Source of the DNA: Grimontia hollisae CIP 101886
GTDB lineage: Bacteria > Pseudomonadota > Gammaproteobacteria > Enterobacterales > Vibrionaceae
Direction of reading: 5' to 3'
Length of the DNA: 64,000 bases
Assembly (NCBI RefSeq): GCF_000176515.1
Contig: NZ_ADAQ01000013.1
Location: 1,017,361-1,081,360 of the forward strand
In this document: positions 47,640 through 61,706 of the stretch, piece by piece
Numbering within the stretch: the stretch's first letter is position 1
Layout of the letters: each line of letters starts with the position of its first letter
Program-made: the position numbers and the translations under genes
Notes under the pieces: model-generated
Database searches by the model: none
What the model saw: only the letters and a program-made list of their open reading frames with translations
What the model was told of the DNA's origin: nothing

Positions 47640-49077
47640 TCACCACTTCGTCTCAGTAAAAGGATTCTCCGCAGCCGAAATGATGTCTGAGGCTGAAAGG
47701 TATGCACTGAAAAAAATCAGTAAACGCAGTAGTGCAACCATCAGCCTGGCTGTACTGGCAGGCGCCTTTATCGGCCTTGCTTTTATGTTCTATATCACAG
47801 TAACAACCGGCAATGACACGACCAATTGGGGCACCAACCGTCTGATTGGCGGACTAGCCTTTAGCATGGGGTTGATACTGATCGTTATTTTTGAAGGCGA
47901 GCTGTTTACCAGCACAGTGCTTTCCAGCATTTGTTGGGCCAACAACCAGGTTGGCATCACTAAACTTTTCAGTACCTGGGGCAAAGTCTATGTCGGTAAC
48001 TTTATCGGTGCGATGATCATAATGATATTAGTAGCAGCAGCTGGGCTATATCAGCTTGATGGTGGCCAATGGGGATTAAACGTACTGAATATCGCCCAAC
48101 ACAAATTGCATCATACCTGGCTTGAAGCGTTCACTCTGGGCGTACTTTGTAACATCTTGGTATGCACTGCCATTTGGTTAACTTTTTGCTCAGCAAACCC
48201 TGCAGTGAAAGCCGTCATGACCATGTTGCCAGTCGCGATGTTTGTATCAAGCGGGTTTGAGCACAGTATCGCAAACATGTTTATGGTGCCTTTAGGCATC
48301 GTCATTGCCCACACCTCGCCTGACGCGTTCTGGATGCAGTTAGGTGTGGAAGCATCGGCGTATAGCGATCTCACTGTGTCCCACTTTATCACCAATAACC
48401 TTGTTCCAGTGACACTCGGCAACATTGTAGGCGGTGCCGTCCTGGTTGGACTCGCCAACTGGGGAATTTATAGAAAACAACTACAACAGCCAGATATGCA
48501 AGCTGTCAACTCGCCAGTGACTCTTCACGAAGCAAGTAAGGATTCCACTATGATGAATAGTATAAAAGTAAAAGACTTGATGAATACCACTCCCATCGTC
48601 CTGAAAGCCAGTGATCGCACCGTAGATGCTATTGATGTCTTGCTTTCCAATCAACTGACTGGCGCACCGGTTTGTGACAGCCAGAAACATGTGGTCGGTT
48701 TCTTCTCTGTCCATGATGTGATGGTGAATTTATGGTGTGAGGATTACCTGCCTGATGCATCACAATGCGTTGGCGACCTTATGAATGAGGAAGTCACTGC
48801 ATTGAGCAGCAATGACAGCTTGGTAGACGTTGCAGAGTTTCTGGTGGTCGACAGAGAAACAGCGTACCCGGTATCGGACATGGGTATCGCAACCAGCCTT
48901 TCTTATAAGCCTCTGAAAGAGCGGGTACGTGAAGCAAAAATCAGTAAGCCTCACATCCTGCCAGTGCTTGAGAATGATCGTCTGGTTGGTGTGATATCCC
49001 GTTCAGATGTGCTTAAGGCGATGCGTCCCCTATACAATATGGCTGACGTTCCCAACGAAATGTCGAGAGCCATCTAA
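47620..49077 (+). CDS. Formate/nitrite channel (FNT) fused to CBS domains
   Basis: The 485-residue protein fuses an FNT-family channel (about residues 15-285) with a C-terminal CBS pair (about 318-475). FNT features include FEGELFTSTV, LGVLCNILVCTAIWL and GFEHSIANMFMVPLGI, which holds the pore histidine. The CBS region is seen at KVKDLMNTTPIVLKASDRTVDAID and at DRLVGVISRSDVLKAM. Typical FocA is about 285 residues with no CBS, so CBS-mediated adenine-nucleotide gating or regulation is likely. It is divergent from the LysR gene. A strong bidirectional terminator follows. Confidence 0.88.
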   Translation: MSTAYSDHHFVSVKGFSAAEMMSEAERYALKKISKRSSATISLAVLAGAFIGLAFMFYITVTTGNDTTNWGTNRLIGGLAFSMGLILIVIFEGELFTSTVLSSICWANNQVGITKLFSTWGKVYVGNFIGAMIIMILVAAAGLYQLDGGQWGLNVLNIAQHKLHHTWLEAFTLGVLCNILVCTAIWLTFCSANPAVKAVMTMLPVAMFVSSGFEHSIANMFMVPLGIVIAHTSPDAFWMQLGVEASAYSDLTVSHFITNNLVPVTLGNIVGGAVLVGLANWGIYRKQLQQPDMQAVNSPVTLHEASKDSTMMNSIKVKDLMNTTPIVLKASDRTVDAIDVLLSNQLTGAPVCDSQKHVVGFFSVHDVMVNLWCEDYLPDASQCVGDLMNEEVTALSSNDSLVDVAEFLVVDRETAYPVSDMGIATSLSYKPLKERVREAKISKPHILPVLENDRLVGVISRSDVLKAMRPLYNMADVPNEMSRAI

Positions 49078-49081
49078 CCGC

Positions 49082-49116
49082 AAAAAGGAGGCAGCGTTAT
49101 TCGCTGCCTCCTTTTT
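49082..49116. terminator. Bidirectional terminator
   Basis: Stem AAAAAGGAGGCAGCG/CGCTGCCTCCTTTTT serves the convergent channel and YafD-like genes. The YafD-like stop codon falls in its loop. Confidence 0.92.
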
Positions 49117-49957
49117 CTTCTGCAAAGAAAAGTCTCACTTCAATCTTGGCGTGATCAGACGCTTCTGTTTCTACCGACCTTGCACTCTCCAACCGCATGC
49201 CACGATAAAAAAAATGATCCAGAGGATGATTAAAAACCCTCAGTCGTTGATCCGGTTGGAAACGAGCTTCCAGTAACCCTAATGTGCCAAGTTTAGTCTT
49301 TACTACTGACTGTCTTTCATTGCTCCAGGTATTCAAATCACCAGCAACGATCAAGGGACCTTCTAGTGACTTGACAGCCTCAACCAAGGCATCCAACTGC
49401 TCAGAATAGTCTTTGACACCATAAGTAAAGTTGATACTGTGCAGATTAATCACTGACAGAATCTCACCATTCGACAGTTTGAAAGCACTGTAAAGTGCAC
49501 TTTTTGGCAAACGCAGATATGGCTCAATCTTGGTGTAAGCACAAACGGTTTGCGGCTTAGCCTTAGACAGTGTCATTACTCCCGCTATCTCGCCATTAAT
49601 TGCAAAGGCATAGGCTTGGTTACTGTGCCATCCGCCCTGTTCAATATACGAGATCATTTCAGGCCTACTCTGTGCTTCTTGAAGTAAAATCACCTCATTT
49701 TCTGCAGCCAGCGATTTCAATTCGGTATCCCAACCATCCAATTGCTGCTTATAAATATTCCAGACAGCGATATTCAATGGCATTGATGCATCAATAACAG
49801 AAGCATCCTGGTAATCATGACATCTCACTTTCCCATGCCCATGAGTCGAGGCAAGTTGTGGAGAATCAGGGACATCAATAAAAAAATAAGTAAACGCGAT
49901 ACCGCAAACAAAAAAGACAGAGAAGAGAATAACCCAGAGACTACGTAATTGTTTCAT
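49097..49957 (-). CDS. yafD: Endonuclease/exonuclease/phosphatase family protein, YafD-like
   Basis: The 286-residue protein has an N-terminal membrane anchor (about 7-28) and an EEP-fold domain: MPLNIAVWNIYKQQ, EVILLQEAQ with the metal Glu, VAGDLNTWS and a C-terminal SDHAKIEV with the catalytic His. It corresponds to E. coli YafD, which also sits near mltD-gloB. The substrate (phosphodiester or phospholipid) is unknown. Confidence 0.88.
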   Translation of the reverse strand: MKQLRSLWVILFSVFFVCGIAFTYFFIDVPDSPQLASTHGHGKVRCHDYQDASVIDASMPLNIAVWNIYKQQLDGWDTELKSLAAENEVILLQEAQSRPEMISYIEQGGWHSNQAYAFAINGEIAGVMTLSKAKPQTVCAYTKIEPYLRLPKSALYSAFKLSNGEILSVINLHSINFTYGVKDYSEQLDALVEAVKSLEGPLIVAGDLNTWSNERQSVVKTKLGTLGLLEARFQPDQRLRVFNHPLDHFFYRGMRLESARSVETEASDHAKIEVRLFFAEEKGGSE

Positions 49958-50071
49958 TATGTAATCGGTCGCTCAGCATTTACATTTAATAGGCAAAGTC
50001 AGAAGAATACACACAAACGACCATCCGGGACAGTGTAATCTTCCGTCAAACATTTTCAATATACGTAACGC

Positions 50072-50100
50072 AAAAAGGCCATCCTTGCGGATGGCCTTTT
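50072..50100 (-). terminator. rRNA operon terminator
   Basis: Stem AAAAAGGCCATCC/GGATGGCCTTTT lies 50-75 bases past the 5S gene and has a T-run on the minus strand. A weaker AAAGTGAAAG-type hairpin lies between it and 5S. Confidence 0.88.
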
Positions 50101-50146
50101 GACGTACTTTTTGTCTTCACTTTCTTAAAAAGTGAAAGAAAATTAG

Positions 50147-50266
50147 ACGCCTGGCGATGTCCTACTCTCACATGGGGAGACCCCACACTACCATCGGCGC
50201 TGCTCTGTTTCACTTCTGAGTTCGGCATGGAATCAGGTGGGTCCAAAGCGCTATGGTCGCCAAGCA
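50147..50266 (-). rRNA. rrf: 5S ribosomal RNA
   Basis: The minus strand begins TGCTTGGCGACCATAGCG and ends near CATCGCCAGGCGT, the paired ends of a gamma-proteobacterial 5S rRNA of about 120 bases. It is the last gene of the operon. Confidence 0.95.
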
Positions 50267-50433
50267 AATTCTGTATCGGGGTTCTCGGTCCTGGGTGACT
50301 AGGCCCCGGGAACGCCCATTAAAATCTTGGAAAACTGACCGCGGTTGCTCTTCCTAGGTCCTAGCAACCGCTCTCTCTCTTTACACACTCTTTGTGTTCT
50401 TACTTGAGTCCGTCAAAACCCCTTGGGTGTTGT

Positions 50434-53440
<3,007 letters not shown>

Positions 53441-53628
53441 CTACAACCCCAAGAGGTTTCGTAGGTTCAAACAACCAAGGTGTTCATTTACATGAACGAT
53501 TTCGCCGGACTCAAATTCCAAGAACACATGAATGTGTTTGGTGTTAACTCCTAAGAGTTAACCTTTGAGAACTTTTACAAACAATCTTTATTTCCGTAGA
53601 AACAAAGTTGTTTAGTCAGCTTTCCAGA

Positions 53629-53640
53629 TTGTTAAAGAGC
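53629..53640 (-). promoter_or_regulatory. Spacer boxA antitermination element
   Basis: On the minus strand GCTCTTTAACAA, the Nus-binding boxA, lies in the 16S-23S spacer upstream of 23S. Confidence 0.75.
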
Positions 53641-53700
53641 ATGTGATGTGTTCTGTCGAACAACCACTTTTTAAATATTCTCGTAAGAACACTTAAAGCG

Positions 53701-53776
53701 TGGTGGAGCTATGCGGGATCGAACCGCAGACCTCTTGAATGCAAATCAAGCGCTCTCCCAGCTGAGCTATAGCCCC
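53701..53776 (-). tRNA. tRNA-Ala (TGC)
   Basis: A 76-base cloverleaf, GGGGCTATAGCTCAGC... to TAGCTCCACCA, has anticodon TGC and an encoded CCA. It is the last spacer tRNA, next to 23S. Confidence 0.96.
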
Positions 53777-53866
53777 ATCGAGTGGCCTTTTTCTTTAAGC
53801 AAGATGAAGTGTTTCGACGTTTAGTTCGCTAAACGAGAAAGGCTTCAATGCAGCATAAAGAAAAAG

Positions 53867-53942
53867 TGGTGGGCGATACCGGGCTCGAACCAGTGACCCC
53901 CTCCTTGTAAGGGAGGTGCTCTCCCAACTGAGCTAATCGCCC
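53867..53942 (-). tRNA. tRNA-Val (TAC)
   Basis: A 76-base tRNA, GGGCGATTAGCTCAGT... to TCGCCCACCA, with anticodon TAC in CCCTTACAAGG and an encoded CCA. Confidence 0.96.
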
Positions 53943-53975
53943 ACATTGTTTGTTTTACATCCCCAGTGGTGAAGA

Positions 53976-54051
53976 TGGTGGGTCGTGCAGGATTCGAACC
54001 TGCGACCAATTGATTAAAAGTCAACTGCTCTACCAACTGAGCTAACGACCC
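53976..54051 (-). tRNA. tRNA-Lys (TTT)
   Basis: A 76-base tRNA, GGGTCGTTAGCTCAGT... to ACGACCCACCA, with anticodon TTT in GACTTTTAATC and an encoded CCA. Confidence 0.96.
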
Positions 54052-54053
54052 AA

Positions 54054-54129
54054 TGGCGTCCCATAGGGGAGTCGAACCCCTGTTACCGCCGTGAAAGGGC
54101 GGTGTCCTAGGCCTCTAGACGAATGGGAC
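54054..54129 (-). tRNA. tRNA-Glu (TTC)
   Basis: A 76-base tRNA, GTCCCATTCGTCTAGA... to TGGGACGCCA, with anticodon TTC in CCCTTTCACGG and an encoded CCA. It is the first spacer tRNA after 16S, two bases from tRNA-Lys. Confidence 0.96.
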
Positions 54130-54218
54130 ACAACCTTTGTTGAGGTTTGGGTACCTCAACCACTCTTTACATTTTCAACCTATACAATCTGTGTGGACAC
54201 TCTCATTCATAGTATCAG

Positions 54219-55769
<1,551 letters not shown>

Positions 55770-55982
55770 AGAATCTTTTCTGCCCTTCCTCACTTTGAAA
55801 AAGTGAACAAAGGCGGCTCAACGAATACTGATATAAATTGACTGTGCTCTTATTGGTTTTCACGTTTGAAAACGTGAAATCAAAACAGCTCAAGGCTGTA
55901 CCAATTTGAATTGGTCACTCAGTTCGTTGATAAATCTTTTGTCTATCAATGACGAGTGCCCACACAGATTGCATAGGTCAAA

Positions 55983-55994
55983 TTGTTAAAGAGC
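55983..55994 (-). promoter_or_regulatory. Leader boxA antitermination element
   Basis: On the minus strand GCTCTTTAACAA lies in the rRNA leader, about 215 bases upstream of 16S, at the expected distance downstream of the promoter. A TTTCACGT/ACGTGAAA hairpin (about 55857-55880) and other stems near 55793 probably form the 16S processing stem. Confidence 0.8.
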
Positions 55995-56105
55995 CTTCTC
56001 AGCTTCGCTGAGCGGAGTTGGATTTAAACGCAACTCTTTTTTTGAGTCAAGCACTTTTGCTTTCCTCCAGCCAGCAGGAAACTTCACAGTGCTGACGAGG
56101 GGCGC

Positions 56106-56133
56106 ATTATAGGGGGAAATTTTTTGTTGGCAA
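56106..56133 (-). promoter_or_regulatory. rRNA operon promoter
   Basis: On the minus strand TTGCCA and a perfect TATAAT are separated by 16 bases, followed by the GC-rich discriminator GCGCCCC typical of stringently controlled rRNA promoters. It lies about 340 bases upstream of 16S. The AT-rich tract further upstream (56134-56200) may be an UP element. Confidence 0.85.
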
Positions 56134-56310
56134 TACCTTTCTTAAGAAAAATCACTTTTCAGTCAAAAGAGAGCGAAACCTCGCCATAATGAGCAGAAAT
56201 ACAGCAAAGAAACATATCCAGTGATGTCTATAGCTCCTCTCATACTGAATTTGTTACATCATTCGGGGCAGTAAAATCATCAACTTCAATGATCCTATGA
56301 GCAAATATAA

Positions 56311-56345
56311 AAAATACCCTCGGTCTTTGAAGTACTGAGGGTATT
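56311..56345 (-). terminator. Intrinsic terminator of glnB
   Basis: On the minus strand AATACCCTC/GAGGGTATT forms a stem with a 15-base loop followed by TTTTTA. It lies about 90 bases past glnB and just upstream of the rRNA promoter region. Confidence 0.8.
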
Positions 56346-56436
56346 GTTCATTATTAGTAGGATAACTTAACGGGTCGATGTGCTAGTTCGTTGATGTTAT
56401 CTCGCTTAAGAACCTGTTGGATTTACGAAGGAAAGG

Positions 56437-56811
<375 letters not shown>

Positions 56812-56867
56812 TCAATACGTTAATTGTAACCTTACCGTACCCGGTTGGCGCGTTTTTCACGCATAAT

Positions 56868-57305
56868 TTAAACAAGAGGTTTCTTCCATGCCATGCTGTT
56901 GGCATCGTCACAGGCAAAAGGGGGCTGATAGCCAGAGTTGGCCAACAACGCCTGCATCGGTCTGCGACCAATCACTGCACTACAGTCCACTTTCAGTTCA
57001 AATGTCACCGTCGATGCATATGCTTCCAGCGCATTGAGCAGGGTTTTACCAATGCCCTGCAGGCGACTTGCCTGATCCACTTCCAGCAGGGTCAGCGTCG
57101 CTTCCTCGACCATAAGTCCATTGTGACGTTTTTGATGTTGAAGTACTGCCACAGCAACGGGTTCACCGTCTTTTTCAGCCACTAACATCGGGATCTCCTG
57201 AGTGACTTCAGGTGCATTCACTTGCGCCAGAGAAGGAAAACGGCGCTTTAGGGATTCCGGGACTTGTCCGGATGGAATAAGCGTAAAGCTGATCGCACTG
57301 TCCAT
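56868..57305 (-). CDS. GNAT-family N-acetyltransferase
   Basis: I place the start at the ATG at 57305 because GGAGAG lies about nine bases upstream; the 145-residue product begins MDSAISFTLI. A GNAT-like acetyl-CoA loop is visible (SRLQGIGKTLLNALEAYA, about residues 79-96), preceded by a TLTLLEVD beta strand. The substrate is not predictable. It lies 92 bases before glnB. Confidence 0.7.
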   Translation of the reverse strand: MDSAISFTLIPSGQVPESLKRRFPSLAQVNAPEVTQEIPMLVAEKDGEPVAVAVLQHQKRHNGLMVEEATLTLLEVDQASRLQGIGKTLLNALEAYASTVTFELKVDCSAVIGRRPMQALLANSGYQPPFACDDANSMAWKKPLV

Positions 57306-57371
57306 TGCATTTCTCTCCATAAAATTGCCAAAACACTTTACCCTCTCGCCAATACTGGATGCAATCAGATA

Positions 57372-57400
57372 AAAAACCGCCACCAGAAGGTAGCGGCTTG
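57372..57400 (-). terminator. Intrinsic terminator of purL
   Basis: On the minus strand AGCCGCTACC/GGTGGCGGTT forms a 10-pair stem with G-U pairs, followed by a T-run, about 35 bases past the purL stop. Confidence 0.8.
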
Positions 57401-57431
57401 TGTCACACGTCTAGGTTTTAAACCATGCTGG

Positions 57432-60400
57432 TCAGCCAAGCTTCACGCGGGCATTGCGGAACATGCGCATCCAAGGGCTGTCCTCTCCCCAGTTGTCTGG
57501 GTGCCAGGAGTTTGCCACGGTACGGAATACACGCTCAGGATGTGGCATCATGATAGTCACACGACCATCGCGGGTCGTAAGGCCAGTAATACCGTTTGGC
57601 GAACCGTTAGGGTTTGCTGGATAAGACTGGGTCACGTTGCCGAAGTTGTCCAGATAACGCAGTGCAACCGTGCCGGAGGCCTCAATGGCGCTCAGGTGTC
57701 CTTCATCACGCACTTCCACACGGCCTTCACCATGCGAGACAGCAATTGGCATGTGAGATCCTGCCATTCCACTCAGGAACAGAGATGGACTGTCCTGAAC
57801 CTGTACCAGGCTGAAGCGTGCTTCAAAACGCTCTGATTCATTGCGGACAAAGCGCGGCCACAGATCCGCTCCCGGGATAAGCTCGTGCAGGTTGGACAGC
57901 ATCTGACAGCCGTTACACACACCCAGTGCAAAAGAATCACCACGGTGGAAGAAACGCTCGAACTGGTCGCGAGCCTGCTCGTTGAACAAGATAGATTTTG
58001 CCCAACCTTCACCTGCGCCCAACACATCACCGTACGAGAAACCACCACACGCTACGAGGCCGTTAAATTCGTCCAATTGAACTTTGCCTGACAGAACATC
58101 ACTCATATGGACGTCTTTGGCATCAAAGCCTGCACGATCAAACGCAGCTGCCATTTCCACGTGGGAATTCACACCCTGCTCTCGCAAGATAGCCATTTGC
58201 GGACGCGCACCGGTTGCGATAAATGGCGCTGCAATATCTTCCTGTACATCAAACGTCAGACTTGCAGAAAGCCCCGGGTCAGCCACGTTTTTCTTCGCTG
58301 CAAACTCTTGCTGTGCACAATCTGGGTTATCACGCATAGCCTGCATCTGGTACGTCGTTTCCGCCCAAATAGTGCGAAGCGCAGTACGGTTTTGCTCCAG
58401 AACCAGTGCATCACCGTTCCAGATACGGACAGTATCATCATCATTCAGGGTACCGATAACATGGCTGCACGCTTCCAGACCGTGTGCAGAGAACGTTGAC
58501 AGCACAGAGTCCAAATCTTCTGTGCGAACCTGCACCACTGCGCCCAGCTCTTCGTTGAATAGCGCAGCCAATTCGTCGTTGCACTCGCCTTCTGCCGACA
58601 GGGTATTAATGTCTACTTCCACACCCACGTGCCCGGCAAACGCCATCTCTGCCAGTGTGACGTAGAGACCACCATCACTACGATCATGGTAGGCCAACAG
58701 TTTCTCTTCCCGCACCAGAGCTTGTATCGCATTGAAGAAACCTTTCAACAATTCTGGATTATCAACGTCAGCAGGTTTGTCACCCAGTTGCTTGTAAACT
58801 TGCGCCAGTGCCGTTGCGCCAAGACGGTTTTGTCCCTGGCCAAGGTCTACTAATACCAATGCGCTGTCGCCTTTGTCGGTGCGAAGCTGTGGCGTGACTG
58901 TCTTGCGGATGTCTTCCACGCGACCGAAAGCGGTAATAATAAGCGACAGTGGCGAGGTATTTTCTTTCTGCTCGCCATTTTCTTCCCAGCGGGTTTTCAT
59001 CGACATTGAGTCTTTACCCACAGGAATGGTCAAATCCAACGCCGGGCAAAGTTCTTCGCCCACGGCTTTCACTGCTTCATACAAACCCGCATCTTCACCC
59101 GGGTGACCCGCTGCTGCCATCCAGTTTGCAGAGAGCTTGATACGCTTCAGATCGCCAATGTCAGCACAGGCGATGTTAGTGAGTGCTTCCGCCACCGCCA
59201 GACGCGCAGACGCGGCAAAGTCCAGCAGGGCAACCGGCGTGCGCTCACCCATGGACATGGCTTCACCATGGTAGGTGTCATAACTCGCAGCTGTTACCGC
59301 ACAGTTTGCAACTGGCACCTGCCAAGGCCCCACCATTTGATCACGCGCAACCAGACCGGTGACGGTACGGTCACCGATAGTAATGAGGAAGGTTTTCTCT
59401 GCCACTGCCGGTAAACGCAGAATGCGTTGGGTTGCCTCTTCGAGGTTGATACCGTCACGGGCGATTGCCTGACCTTCCACTTTCAGCGAAGTGACATCAC
59501 GGTGCATTTTCGGTGGCTTGCCAAGCAGAATATCCATCGGCATGTCGATTGGCGTGTTGTCGAAGTGGCTGTCTTCCAGTGTCAGGTGACGCTCTTCAGT
59601 CGCTTCACCAACGACGGCATACGGCGCACGTTCACGCTGGCAAATCGCATCAAACACGTCCATGTTCTCCGGTGCAACCGCCAGCACATAGCGTTCCTGT
59701 GATTCATTACACCAGATTTCCAACGGGCTCATGCCCGGCTCATCATTGGGCACATTACGCAGCTGGAATTTTCCGCCCCGTTCACCATCATTCACCAACT
59801 CAGGCAGGGCATTGGAAATACCGCCAGCACCAACATCATGGATAAAGGCAATCGGGTTTTTCTCACCAAGCTGCCAGCACCGGTCAATCACTTCCTGACA
59901 ACGACGTTCCATCTCTGGGTTTTCACGCTGTACCGAAGCGAAGTCCAGATCTTCTGATGACTGGCCTGATGCCATGGAAGACGCTGCACCGCCCCCCAGA
60001 CCGATATTCATCGCCGGCCCACCCAGCACGATCAGTTTCGCCCCAACAGGGATGTCCTTTTTCTGAACGTGCTGCTCACGGATGTTACCCATGCCACCCG
60101 CAATCATGATGGGCTTGTGATAACCACGCACCTCTTCGCCATTATGCGATGTAACTTTTTCTTCGTAAGTACGGAAATACCCCAACAGGTTTGGACGGCC
60201 GAATTCATTGTTAAACGCCGCGCCACCCAATGGGCCTTCCAGCATGATGTCCAGCGCATTCACGATACGATCCGGCTTACCAAAATCCGTCTCCCAAGGC
60301 TGCTCATAACCCGGGATTCTCAAATTGGAGACAGTAAAGCCTACCAGTCCCGCTTTTGGCTTGCCGCCAATACCTGTCGCCCCCTCGTCACGGATTTCTC

Positions 60401-61340
60401 CTCCCGAACCGGTTGACGCTCCCGGCCATGGGGAAATCGCCGTTGGGTGGTTGTGGGTTTCCACTTTCATCAGGATGTGTGCGTCTTCCTGATGGTAGCT
60501 GTACTGGCGGGAGTCAGGATCGGGGAAAAAGCGACCAACCTTAGATCCCACCATCACGGCTGCGTTGTCTTTGTAGGCGGACAGTACGTAGTCGCTGTTG
60601 TGTTCAAAGGTGTTTTTGATCATCTTGAACAGGCTTTTTTCCTGATCGACACCATCAATCGTCCAGTCTGCGTTGAAAATCTTGTGGCGGCAGTGCTCAG
60701 AGTTGGCCTGCGCAAACATCATCAGCTCGATATCGTTAGGATTACGCCCAAGTTTGGTGAAGTTTTCCACCAGATAGTCAATTTCGTCTTCCGCTAATGC
60801 CAGACCCAGCTCAAGGTTGGCTTTCTCCAGCGCCTCACGGCCACCAGATAAAATATCAACCGCAGTCATCAGTGCAGGTGTCGCTTCCTTGAACAGCGTT
60901 GCCGCATCATTCATATCAGCAAACACCACTTCCATCATCCGGTCATGAAGCAGCCCAGCCAGCTCTTTTTGCTGATCTGCCGATAAGTCAGCTGACAGTT
61001 CAACATAATAAGCCGTGCCGCGCTCAAGACGTTTGACTTGACTCAGGCCACAGTTGTGAGCGATGTCAGTGGCTTTGGAGGACCAAGGAGAAATGGTGCC
61101 GGGGCGAGGTGTGACGAGGAAAAGGGTTCCGGTCGGTGTATGCTCGGCGATGGTCGGGCCGTAAGTAAGCAGGCGATCCAGCTTTTGTTTTTCGTCTTCA
61201 CTCAAAGGAGTACTGAGATCAGCAAAATGAATATACTCAGCATAGAGGCTGGTCACTGGCAAATCATTACTTTTGCAGCTTTCCAGCAGTTTTTGGATTC
61301 GAAATTCAGACAGAGCGGGGGAACCACGCAAAATTTCCAT
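57432..61340 (-). CDS. purL: FGAM synthase (phosphoribosylformylglycinamidine synthase)
   Basis: PurL converts FGAR to FGAM with glutamine in purine synthesis. The ATG at 61340 gives 1302 residues starting [14 protein letters not shown], close to E. coli (1295); an in-frame start at 61394 adds 18. Order: an N-terminal PurS-like domain, FGAM synthetase halves with [31 protein letters not shown] and [14 protein letters not shown], and a C-terminal glutaminase with catalytic Cys in [11 protein letters not shown] and His/Glu in MPHPERVFR. It is divergent from mltF, with a PurR box between. Confidence 0.96.
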   Translation of the reverse strand: MEILRGSPALSEFRIQKLLESCKSNDLPVTSLYAEYIHFADLSTPLSEDEKQKLDRLLTYGPTIAEHTPTGTLFLVTPRPGTISPWSSKATDIAHNCGLSQVKRLERGTAYYVELSADLSADQQKELAGLLHDRMMEVVFADMNDAATLFKEATPALMTAVDILSGGREALEKANLELGLALAEDEIDYLVENFTKLGRNPNDIELMMFAQANSEHCRHKIFNADWTIDGVDQEKSLFKMIKNTFEHNSDYVLSAYKDNAAVMVGSKVGRFFPDPDSRQYSYHQEDAHILMKVETHNHPTAISPWPGASTGSGGEIRDEGATGIGGKPKAGLVGFTVSNLRIPGYEQPWETDFGKPDRIVNALDIMLEGPLGGAAFNNEFGRPNLLGYFRTYEEKVTSHNGEEVRGYHKPIMIAGGMGNIREQHVQKKDIPVGAKLIVLGGPAMNIGLGGGAASSMASGQSSEDLDFASVQRENPEMERRCQEVIDRCWQLGEKNPIAFIHDVGAGGISNALPELVNDGERGGKFQLRNVPNDEPGMSPLEIWCNESQERYVLAVAPENMDVFDAICQRERAPYAVVGEATEERHLTLEDSHFDNTPIDMPMDILLGKPPKMHRDVTSLKVEGQAIARDGINLEEATQRILRLPAVAEKTFLITIGDRTVTGLVARDQMVGPWQVPVANCAVTAASYDTYHGEAMSMGERTPVALLDFAASARLAVAEALTNIACADIGDLKRIKLSANWMAAAGHPGEDAGLYEAVKAVGEELCPALDLTIPVGKDSMSMKTRWEENGEQKENTSPLSLIITAFGRVEDIRKTVTPQLRTDKGDSALVLVDLGQGQNRLGATALAQVYKQLGDKPADVDNPELLKGFFNAIQALVREEKLLAYHDRSDGGLYVTLAEMAFAGHVGVEVDINTLSAEGECNDELAALFNEELGAVVQVRTEDLDSVLSTFSAHGLEACSHVIGTLNDDDTVRIWNGDALVLEQNRTALRTIWAETTYQMQAMRDNPDCAQQEFAAKKNVADPGLSASLTFDVQEDIAAPFIATGARPQMAILREQGVNSHVEMAAAFDRAGFDAKDVHMSDVLSGKVQLDEFNGLVACGGFSYGDVLGAGEGWAKSILFNEQARDQFERFFHRGDSFALGVCNGCQMLSNLHELIPGADLWPRFVRNESERFEARFSLVQVQDSPSLFLSGMAGSHMPIAVSHGEGRVEVRDEGHLSAIEASGTVALRYLDNFGNVTQSYPANPNGSPNGITGLTTRDGRVTIMMPHPERVFRTVANSWHPDNWGEDSPWMRMFRNARVKLG

Positions 61341-61495
61341 GTGCGTACGTCTCTCGGTTAGCGATGGATTAAAGTGATATTGGCCTAACCCCATGATTTA
61401 TCACATAAGGAGTATTTATAGCGGTCATGCCGATATCACTTATAATGGCTTCGGGCCGGTATTATAGGGGAAAATAGTGAGCGATGTAACACTTG

Positions 61496-61511
61496 ACGCA
61501 ACCGTTTGCGC
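61496..61511. promoter_or_regulatory. PurR box upstream of purL
   Basis: ACGCAACCGTTTGCGC matches the PurR consensus (ACGCAAACGTTTGCGT) at 14 of 16 positions, about 155 bases upstream of purL. A minus-strand TATAAT at 61471-61476 lies next to it, although a good -35 is not clear. The 366-base gap to mltF holds nothing else I can call. Confidence 0.83.
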
Positions 61512-61706
61512 AACTTTTTTTGCCTTGCTATTTTTGCGCAATGATTCACCACAGATGTTGATGACCTATCATTTAGATAACAGCAGTTGGGTATACTTCC
61601 CTGCCACTATTCGCTACATTCGCCAAGTTGTAATTACCGCTTAACTTTCAGCTTTAAGCCAGCTTTGATATAACAGTCCCCAAACTCTAGATGTAGGCAT
61701 AATTTT

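Noticed and set aside
48481-48714. Possibility that FNT and CBS parts are two genes joined by sequencing error
   Set aside because: The frame is continuous, and although an ATG-rich segment (MMNSI) starts near 48550, no stop or strong ribosome binding site separates the two parts. A second internal start is possible but a split gene is not supported.
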